From assembly GCA_032718565.1 (NCBI GenBank), contig JAVGVS010000658.1, forward strand, positions 62,001 through 126,000: a stretch of DNA of 64,000 nucleotides. Reading direction: 5' to 3'. The first letter of the stretch is position 1; each line of letters opens with the position of its first letter. Origin of the DNA: Distichodus sexfasciatus (taxonomy: Eukaryota > Chordata > Actinopteri > Characiformes > Distichodontidae). Positions 61,201-64,000 of the stretch are shown one piece after another. A program made the translations under genes and the position numbers. The notes under the pieces are model-generated. The model ran no database searches. It had not been told where the DNA came from and saw only the letters and a list, made by a program, of their open reading frames with translations.

Positions 61201-63492
61201 TGTTTTTTCCGCTGAGAGTGGTCAAAACCTCACTTCCAGAGCGCTTTCACTTTCTCACCATTGGACCCTTCTGTGTTTGTTTCTATTTCAATGTGTTTCT
61301 TTGAGGTCACCAGTTTAGCTGACAAGATGGAGAGAAATCGCATCTTAGCATTAGTGGCAGTGTTTAAATTAGATAGTCCCACGTCTCCGAGATGAGATTG
61401 AGTGCATGAAATAAAACAGCTGGGAGTGTACCACCCATTTATACGCCCTGCCCCTTTCTCGATTTTAATTGAGAAGTGACATTGATGAGCGCAGTGCTAA
61501 TTTAAAAGTTAAATGAATTTCAATTTGAAGCACTCTGAGCACTGCGGTAAATAAACACTGCAGTGTCTTCGACACCAGTGGAAATAAAACACGTTTGGTG
61601 GACACAGGCCCTTAAGTTACTGCAAAGAAAAACTGTCCCTGAAAGTGGGAAATGGAAGTGGCTCTGAATAAGAGTGTCTGTTAAGTGCTGTATATGTGAA
61701 TGTAAATGAGCTAACTTGTGATTGGTGGTTGATATTTTAATTAAGTCAATTAAATTTTCCCTCGTTTTCTGGTGTAGGTGTTGGGGCAGGTCTGGCAGGC
61801 GGGGGGCTGCCTGGTGGTGGTCTACAGCCTGGTATTGGTCAGTATGGTGTGTATTTATTGAATCAAAATTTTTCCTGATTAAAATGCTATTAAAACATCT
61901 GAGATTCAGTCTCTCGACTCGTTTTTAGGTGCTGGAGGAAAAGGACTTAAGCCTGGAAAAGGAGGTAGGTTTGTGGCACTGCGCAGCAAAAAATGCCTTT
62001 TTTAAAAAAAGAAAAAAATTACTATTTTTGGGGAAAAATACTAATTTCAAGCAAAATTATCTGCCAGTGCAGCAAGAAAATTGCACTTGCTAAGATTTCT
62101 TAAAACAAGAAAAAAATACTCAAAGACTAAGCATACACAACTTAAATTAAGCAGAATATACTAGTTTTCTTTCTCCAATTCTCTTGAAACAAGTAAAAAT
62201 ATACTTACAGTCTACCTGTTAACACATCTCCTTTACCAATGTAGGTTGTTTTAAGAAAAAACTGCTCAGAATTAGTTGTTTTACCTAGGTAGGATAACAA
62301 ATTTTCTTGAAACAAGTCAAATAATCTAAACAATATTCAGTCTTACCAAGAAAATAAATCCAAAAATGATGTAACAAGATTAAAATGCTGAATTCAAGTC
62401 AATTACACTTGTACAGATTTTTATATTTTGCAGCGTGAGACCTGTAACTTTAACAGATTTTCATGATCTCAGATTGTCAAGTTGACTGGTTTCAACATTA
62501 CAGATGCTAAAGGTTTGAGCTAAGCGATCAGATCTGGTTGTACCTTTTTATTCGTCCAAAATCTTTTTGCGTAAAGACAAACCTAACACAACAATCTTAA
62601 AGGTGCATCAAACCACTGTGTAGTGAATCAAAAAAACGTTTCAATTGATCAATTCCATTCCAATGGTACACCTTCAACGTTATGGATGCTTCCTTACGGT
62701 CCAGGGTAAAGTCGCAGATAAGTAAAGGTACCACTGAGGTACTCATGAGCAAGGTACCATTTTTACATGAGTCCTTGATGACAGCTGCCAAATGCTGTGC
62801 TATGCTGTGTTCACTATGACAAACAGGAGTTTCATGTTCCTTTAAAGTTGCATTAAACAAGTAGAACCAAACTGCACATCGCAATCATGCCTAACCCCCA
62901 GAGGTCTTTGTTCATAACTATACAACGTCAAACGAACAACTGGTGCGATCAAACGCTCTGCATTTTGATTAAGAGTGATGTTTGTACCGGGTTGGCATTG
63001 AGGAGCAGCTCAGCACAACCAGAACCCACCTCCCGTAACTGGCTCTGTTTTATGCCGTTCCAGCTGGCCCCAGTTCCGCTTTAATGGCCTCAGATCCTGA
63101 GCCAAATCGGCCGGCGAGTTTTTTCGATTTCGCAGTCTGTGTTTGTGACTAAATCGGTGGCCTTCGAGGAACGAAATGAGGCGTCTGTTCTGCGGAACCT
63201 GATTGGAGAAGGTTAAACAAACACGTGAGAGCTTTTGAAAGGGCCGGTTAGCGATTCAGCAGAAACTCTAACCCATTTAGTAAACAGAGAGGTAAAAACA
63301 TGAAAAAGATGAAGATACAGGTCAGATTGTCATTAGGATTAGATTCTGGTTTGGTTTAAGGTTTAAGATTAGAGTAGAATTAAATTTGGGGTTTGGATCA
63401 TATTATAGTTAAATTTAGGAATTAGGATTAATAATTAGGTTTTAGGGTTAAATTATTAGTCAGATTACAATATAATGATAACCTCCCTCCCT

Positions 63493-63523
<31 letters not shown>

Positions 63524-63598
63524 GTTCTTCAGTGCCGGGTGCAGGAGGAACTGGTCTCGTGCCGGGTACAGGTGGTACTGGTGTAGTCCCAGGTGGAG
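33382..63598 (+). CDS. eln: tropoelastin (elastin precursor) gene, 5' part, ten coding exons; gene continues past the right edge
   Basis: Elastin is the secreted, self-assembling matrix protein whose lysines are oxidised by lysyl oxidases to form desmosine-type cross-links in arteries, and in teleosts the bulbus arteriosus. Ten exons were found by eye at 33382-33457, 49143-49229, 50678-50716, 50957-51028, 51724-51750, 60544-60597, 60969-61040, 61778-61846, 61929-61964 and 63533-63598. All internal exons are multiples of three and split a glycine or valine codon after its first base (phase 1-1), as in mammalian ELN. Hydrophobic exons rich in Gly, Leu, Val, Pro and Tyr alternate with lysine exons of KP and KA type. 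The total is about 195 codons so far; vertebrate tropoelastins run to 700 or more residues, so most of the protein lies to the right. Teleosts have elna and elnb, and the paralogue was not determined. Confidence 0.92.
34048..34500. mobile_element. degraded DNA-transposon remnant (GTCCCGACTTATGA terminus)
   Basis: GTCCCGACTTATGATAGAG, then CCCCATCGTAATTTGAAAAT, TTCATAAGTTGAGACC resembles the ends of widespread short DNA transposons. The 133-codon minus frame across it is not supported by any motif. Confidence 0.4.
34495..34650 (-). mobile_element. tRNA-derived SINE, family 2
   Basis: CTTATCCAGAGTGACTACTA, GCAGTGCTGGAGGCAGGATT, CTCACCACCTCTTGGTCTAG and CAGTATCCTAACCACTACAC give the reverse complement of body and tRNA-like head. 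Confidence 0.72.
35130..36090 (+). repeat. degenerate tandem repeat, about 120-140 bp unit (CTTGCATGCAAATATTG)
   Basis: CTTGCATGCAAATATTG or variants lie near 35144, 35431, 35554, 35692 and 35812. Each is followed by AAATGCACATTTT and TTCTTTGTGTTTTT blocks, giving a unit of about 120-140 bases, heavily decayed. Confidence 0.6.
36440..37030 (+). repeat. CTCAAGATCACAAGAAAACAAC minisatellite, longest array
   Basis: Units of about 33-40 bp containing TCAAGATCACGAGA and ACAACTTTTGTTAT recur more than a dozen times. It is the same family as in the composite repeats at 2510-2960 and 4085-4345. Confidence 0.7.
37553..37632 (+). mobile_element. SINE family 1 fragment
   Basis: GGTCGCCGGTACAAGTCCC, GGTACCACTGAGGTACGCAT and GCAAGGTACCGTCCCCA match the family. 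The 3' part is missing. Confidence 0.75.
38925..39105 (+). mobile_element. tRNA-derived SINE, family 2
   Basis: The B-box-like GCAGGTTCGAATCCTACCC is followed by CTGAGCAAGATCCTTAAG and GGAAAATGGAAGTTGCTCTG, the family body. Confidence 0.72.
39240..39536. repeat. TTAGTTGCTAATGTCCACTATG minisatellite inside a truncated MITE
   Basis: Twelve or more units of about 23 bp (ATGTTAGTTGCTAATGTCCA) are followed by AGTTAGCTAC and TTTTTGGGAAACACACCCC. That end is the same terminus as the intact palindromic MITE at 16966-17089, whose centre contains one or two such units. The other terminus is not present. Confidence 0.75.
40426..40665 (+). mobile_element. SINE family 1, most complete copy
   Basis: GTAGCGTAACGGTTAGGGAG (A-box region), GATCAGAAGGTTGCTGGTTT then GAATCCC (B-box region), GGTACCACTGAGGTACTCAT, GTACCGTCCCCAAGCACTG, CCCACTGCTCCTTCATGG, GTCAAATGCAGGTCACATTT and the tail GTTCACAATCACAAATAATC occur in full order. 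Confidence 0.85.
41330..41480. repeat. dispersed repeat (GTTAGTAACAGTTTCAATAT), partial copy
   Basis: GTTAGTAACAGTTTCAATAT, GAAAAATTCTATATCCAGTC and TAATAAAACAGT match the middle of the copies at 43729-44250 and 47876-48275. Confidence 0.65.
41929..42150 (-). CDS. possible terminal coding exon of an antisense gene nested in elastin intron 1
   Basis: On the minus strand a strong acceptor (TTATTTTCTTCCCACAG, ending at 42151) opens directly into a phase-0 frame of 73 codons that ends at TAG 41929-41931. The frame begins ISLSKKRSS, passes a Pro/His-rich repeat (CCT/CAT codons) and continues as GLEKGLDFINSMNDEQS ... KDKRR. The second half has ordinary, non-repetitive amino-acid composition. I do not recognise the protein and saw no upstream partner exon or nearby AATAAA on that strand. 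It may be a real last exon, a relic, or chance. Confidence 0.3.
   Translation of the reverse strand: MSLSKKRSSPPPPTHPHPHPPHPPPPPRSDPAGLEKGLDFINSMNDEQSGVLPKYLEDKPQNAPEAKDKRRLS
42285..42330. mobile_element. short fragment of the GGGAAACGCACCCC MITE family
   Basis: TAGCAACTATGCTTTTGGGA then AACACAGC matches one terminus of the 16966-17089 element. Confidence 0.5.
43729..44250. repeat. dispersed repeat (CAAAGTAAACT ... ACAGAGAGACGAGATGGCG), copy with both halves
   Basis: GTCAAAGCCAAAGTAAACTA, TTGTCATCTCTGCTATATAC, ACAGAGAGACGAGATGGCG and AAAATATACATTTTAAACTA are shared in order with 47876-48275. The 3' half (GTTAGTAACAGTTTCAATAT ...) is shared with 41330-41480 as well. No coding capacity was recognised. 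Confidence 0.7.
45048..45300. mobile_element. inverted pair of SINE family 1 fragments
   Basis: 45048-45141 is a minus-strand 3' half (ATTTGTCATTGTGAACACAC, ACCACAACCAAATGTGACCC). 45155-45300 is a plus-strand copy (TTACCACTGAGGTACACATG, GTACCGTCCCCAAGCACTG, GACAAATAATCACTCA). The two face each other and can pair over about 90 bases. Confidence 0.75.
45725..46280. repeat. TGTGCTCACACAAAAACAT minisatellite, array 3, with a change of polarity
   Basis: From 45725 to about 46135 the units read in reverse (TTTTTGCATGAGCACAAGA type). From about 46155 to 46280 they read forward (CATCTGGTGCTCATGCAAAA). Unit length is about 27-36 bp. Confidence 0.72.
46770..47310 (-). repeat. TGTGCTCACACAAAAACAT minisatellite, array 4, reverse orientation
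   Basis: Units such as TTTTTGTGTGAGCACAAGAA and TTTTTGCATGAGCACAAGAC run to about 47310, heavily decayed. Confidence 0.68.
47876..48275. repeat. dispersed repeat, second long copy of 43729-44250
   Basis: AAAGTCAAAGTAAACTTTAT, ACAGAGAGACGAGACGACG, AAAATATACATTTTAAGCTA, GTTAGTGACAGTTTTCAATA and GATATCCAGTCTATTAATAG follow the first copy in order. Confidence 0.7.
49010..49080 (-). repeat. short TGTGCTCACACAAAAACAT minisatellite remnant before exon 2
   Basis: TTTTTCGTGAGCACAAGC and TTTTTTGCGTGAGCATGAGA are two reverse units, 60-130 bases upstream of elastin exon 2. Confidence 0.6.
49143..49229 (+). CDS. eln: elastin exon 2: hydrophobic, VPG/GG-rich
   Basis: Acceptor TTGTTTTTCAG ends at 49142. 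The exon reads GVYVPAGAGGVPGGGG, then LVPGAG, then IYPG. This is close in style to mammalian exon 2, the N-terminal segment of mature tropoelastin ending in a Tyr-Pro-Gly. Two identical donors, CCCAG|GTATTT, lie 12 bases apart. Use of the first ends the exon at 49217 (75 nt). Use of the second ends it at 49229 (87 nt) and repeats GIYP. Both keep phase 1. Which is used cannot be told from sequence. Confidence 0.9.
50290..50640 (+). repeat. minisatellite of the TGTGCTCAC family in elastin intron 2
   Basis: Units such as ATTCTGTGCTCATGAAAGAG, ATCTTGTGTTCATAAGAAAG and ATCTTGTGCTTACAGGACAG, about 27-30 bp each, end only about 40 bases before exon 3. Confidence 0.72.
50678..50716 (+). CDS. eln: elastin exon 3: KAAK cross-linking segment
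   Basis: Acceptor TTTTAACAG and donor GGAG|GTAGGT bound 39 bases encoding GAGGIPYKAAKAGG in phase 1-1. Lys-Ala-Ala-Lys is the canonical KA-type lysyl-oxidase cross-link motif of elastin. A tyrosine precedes the first lysine, whereas in mammals an aromatic residue usually follows the second. Confidence 0.9.
50957..51028 (+). CDS. eln: elastin exon 4: hydrophobic, GLGAG-rich
   Basis: Acceptor CATCAGCAG ends at 50956, donor CTG|GTAAGG starts at 51029, 72 bases, phase 1-1. The peptide starts GGLVPAGPGYGGLGAG and continues LGAGGLGAG, typical elastin hydrophobic domain. The acceptor is a NAGNAG (CAGCAG); splicing at the first AG (exon start 50954) would add one alanine. Confidence 0.92.
51724..51750 (+). 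CDS. eln: elastin exon 5: KPPKP cross-linking microexon
   Basis: Only 27 bases between acceptor CCAACAACAG and donor CCAG|GTGAGC, phase 1-1, encoding GAGGKPPKPG. Lysines separated by prolines form the KP-type cross-link domain and occupy the position where mammalian ELN exon 4 has KPLKP. Confidence 0.92.
52665..52995 (-). mobile_element. two SINE family 1 copies in tandem, reverse orientation
   Basis: 52675-52870 contains GCATTTGACCCATCCATTAA, GAGCAGTGGGCAACAC, CATGAGCACCTCAGTGGTAC and CCAGTGAGCCTCAGATCACA. A second, shorter copy follows at 52880-52995 (CATTTGACCCCTCCATGAG, CTTGGGGAGGGTACC, CAATACCTTAGTAACTTTAC). Confidence 0.75.
53270..53590. repeat. C-rich tandem tract (CCAACACTCCTCCAGCCCCC)
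   Basis: Irregular units of about 35-60 bases, almost free of G on the plus strand. Confidence 0.7.
53590..54010 (+). repeat. minisatellite (CCTAATGACTCACATCTTGG)
   Basis: About ten degenerate units of 31-40 bases containing GACCCTAATGACCCACA and GGCCCATGTGAC. Confidence 0.75.
55731..55880 (+). mobile_element. SINE family 1, deleted copy
   Basis: GTAGTGTAACAGTTTGGGAG, TTCAAGTCCCAGACCGATAA, GGTACCACTGAGGTACTCAA and AGCAAGGTACC are followed by GTCAGCTGCCTGCTGCTTC. The tail is absent. Confidence 0.75.
56623..56710. repeat. (GATA)n microsatellite
   Basis: About 22 perfect GATA units. Confidence 0.97.
57323..57420. repeat. (CAGA)n/(GATA)n compound microsatellite
   Basis: Two CAGA blocks separated and ended by short GATA runs. 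The Cys/Leu/Ser repeat peptides on the other strand are artefacts. Confidence 0.95.
57549..57630. repeat. (GATA)n followed by (GAAA)n
   Basis: GATA units to about 57584, then GAAA units from 57602. Confidence 0.93.
58171..58259. repeat. (TATC)n microsatellite
   Basis: About 22 units with one TATCAATC interruption; opposite polarity to the GATA arrays at 56.6 and 57.5 kb. Confidence 0.96.
58260..58555. repeat. pyrimidine-rich CCTCCATC tract
   Basis: A nearly pure C/T plus strand with CCATCCCTCC-type imperfect units. Long Ser/Pro frames here are artefacts. Confidence 0.9.
58914..59312. repeat. pyrimidine-rich CCTTCCCTCC tract, second block
   Basis: It has the same character as 58260-58555 and ends in (ATCC)n at about 59296-59312. 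Confidence 0.9.
60299..60337. repeat. (ATCT)n/(ATCC)n microsatellite abutting a SINE
   Basis: About 39 bases of ATCT then ATCC units directly before the SINE at 60338. Confidence 0.93.
60338..60535 (+). mobile_element. SINE family 1 forming the 3' end of elastin intron 5
   Basis: CAGTGTAACGGTTAGGGAGT, TATCAGAAAATCGCTGGTTT, GGGTCAAATGCAGAGGTCAG and the tail GTTCATAATGACAAATAATC are intact in order. The tail's final CACTC leads into CTTTATTTTTAAG, the acceptor of exon 6, so the SINE ends within about 10-15 bases of the splice site. Confidence 0.85.
60544..60597 (+). CDS. eln: elastin exon 6: hydrophobic, glycine-rich
   Basis: Acceptor CTTTATTTTTAAG ends at 60543. The 54-base exon encodes GYGSLGAGGLGGGG followed by LRPGG in phase 1-1, and donor GGAG|GTACAA follows. 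The single arginine is unusual but acceptable for this domain type. Confidence 0.88.
60969..61040 (+). CDS. eln: elastin exon 7: hydrophobic plus KPAKP cross-link
   Basis: Acceptor TTTCCCTCACAG, donor CCAG|GTAACA, 72 bases, phase 1-1. The peptide runs VGYGGYGTGFYPGAVAG and then GLKPAKPG. One exon thus joins a Tyr-rich hydrophobic stretch to a KP cross-link pair, as seen in several vertebrate elastin exons. Confidence 0.93.
61086..61707 (+). mobile_element. SINE family 2 split by a 0.4-kb insertion (intron 7)
   Basis: 61086-61186 is the tRNA-like head (AGTGGTTAGGATTCTCGCCT, AGAGGTTGTGGGTTCAAATC, CTGAGCAAGAACCTTAGACC). 61613-61707 is the body and tail (TAAGTTACTGCAAAG, GGAAATGGAAGTGGCTCTGA, AATAAGAGTGTCTGTTAAG). 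The intervening 61187-61612 is unrelated, and CCCT stands at both junctions. Confidence 0.8.
61778..61846 (+). CDS. eln: elastin exon 8: hydrophobic
   Basis: Acceptor TCTGGTGTAG ends at 61777. The peptide begins GVGAGLAGGGLPGG and continues GLQPGIG. Two weak in-frame donors follow: TTG|GTCAGT (exon end 61837, 60 nt) and ATG|GTGTGT (exon end 61846, 69 nt, adding QYG). I list the longer form because Gln-Tyr-Gly fits elastin composition. Phase 1-1 holds either way. The next intron is only 82-91 bases. Confidence 0.82.
61929..61964 (+). CDS. eln: elastin exon 9: KGLKPGKG cross-linking segment
   Basis: Acceptor CTCGTTTTTAG and donor GGAG|GTAGGT bound 36 bases encoding GAGGKGLKPGKGG, phase 1-1. 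Three lysines with Gly/Pro spacing suit a KP-type cross-link domain. Confidence 0.91.
62504..62512 (+). CDS. eln: possible 9-nt elastin microexon (Asp-Ala-Lys)
   Basis: AACATTACAG|ATGCTAAAG|GTTTGAG keeps the elastin phase. Joined to exons 9 and 10 it would read GDAKV across the junctions and add one lysine. The acceptor is poor in pyrimidines and the donor has T at +3. Nine bases match easily by chance. Confidence 0.2.
62715..62825 (+). mobile_element. SINE family 1 fragment (intron 9)
   Basis: GGTACCACTGAGGTACTCAT, GAGCAAGGTACC and the tail TGCTGTGTTCACTATGACAA remain; the middle is deleted. Confidence 0.75.
63488..63523. repeat. (CCCT)n then (CT)n microsatellite at the exon 10 acceptor
   Basis: CCCT units pass into about 12 CT units and end nine bases before the AG of exon 10, so the microsatellite is the polypyrimidine tract. 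Confidence 0.93.
63533..63598 (+). CDS. eln: elastin exon 10: hydrophobic, VPG-rich
   Basis: Acceptor CTCGTTCTTCAG ends at 63532, donor GGAG|GTGAGA, 66 bases, phase 1-1. The peptide runs VPGAGGTGLVPGTGGTG and then VVPGGG, with an imperfect internal repeat of about 24-27 bases. It is the last exon found before the window ends; the gene continues to the right. Confidence 0.92.
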
Positions 63599-63931
63599 GT
63601 GAGAACACACTAATAATCTGTAATCTATATCAATGTTCATCATAATTACCTCAATCTGTAATGTTTTGACCCAATGCCGGTAATTATAATTATTATATCT
63701 CTGTGAGCTTTATTACTATGTGTTATAACACAATGAGACTGCCCTCTGCTGCTGGAACTGTCAAACTACAGCTTCGACTTGGGTTTGTTCACTAATTAAT
63801 ATATATTTTTCTATGATACTGGAAGATTTTGTGAATTATGGAACGACAGCAAAAGGACTGTCCTTTTATTGTGGGAAATTTCAGACCAAGTTTTAATGCC
63901 AGATAGCAAAATTTATTCTCATCAGCCCAAG

Positions 63932-64000
<69 letters not shown>
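63932..64000. repeat. (TATC)n microsatellite running off the window
   Basis: At least 17 units, continuing past the right edge. Confidence 0.96.

Overview
The window is AT-rich, intron- and repeat-dominated vertebrate nuclear DNA. It contains tRNA-derived SINEs, palindromic MITEs, a decayed piggyBac, long GATA/TATC microsatellites and many degenerate minisatellites, with almost no coding density. Repeat content and the form of the one clear gene point to a teleost fish. The species cannot be read from the sequence.

The one clear gene is the 5' part of a plus-strand tropoelastin gene (eln; the elna/elnb paralogue cannot be decided). Ten coding exons lie between 33382 and 63598 and the gene continues past the right edge. 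Exon 1 encodes the start and signal peptide. Every later exon is short (27-87 nt), divisible by three, and enters and leaves in phase 1, the classic elastin architecture. The exons alternate Gly/Val/Pro/Leu-rich hydrophobic segments (exons 2, 4, 6, 8, 10) with lysine cross-linking segments: YKAAK in exon 3, KPPKP in exon 5, KPAKP at the end of exon 7, KGLKPGKG in exon 9. Together they give about 195 codons of a secreted, lysyl-oxidase-cross-linked matrix protein.

Region 1-33 kb is intergenic. It starts with an almost complete, dead piggyBac-like element (1 to about 1589) whose transposase lies on the minus strand. It then holds scattered MITEs, two tRNA-SINE families, minisatellites and small fragments of transposon-encoded proteins (about 7.1, 12.2-12.5 and 24.5 kb). 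A pyrimidine/purine-rich stretch (32.7-33.3 kb) precedes elastin exon 1.

Region 33.4-64 kb is the elastin gene. Intron 1 (15.7 kb) and intron 5 (8.8 kb) are loaded with minisatellites, SINEs and microsatellites. Points of interest are a 12-bp tandem splice donor in exon 2, a NAGNAG acceptor at exon 4, a SINE forming the 3' end of intron 5, a CT microsatellite acting as the polypyrimidine tract of exon 10, a SINE split by a 0.4-kb insertion in intron 7, and a possible antisense terminal exon inside intron 1 (41929-42150).
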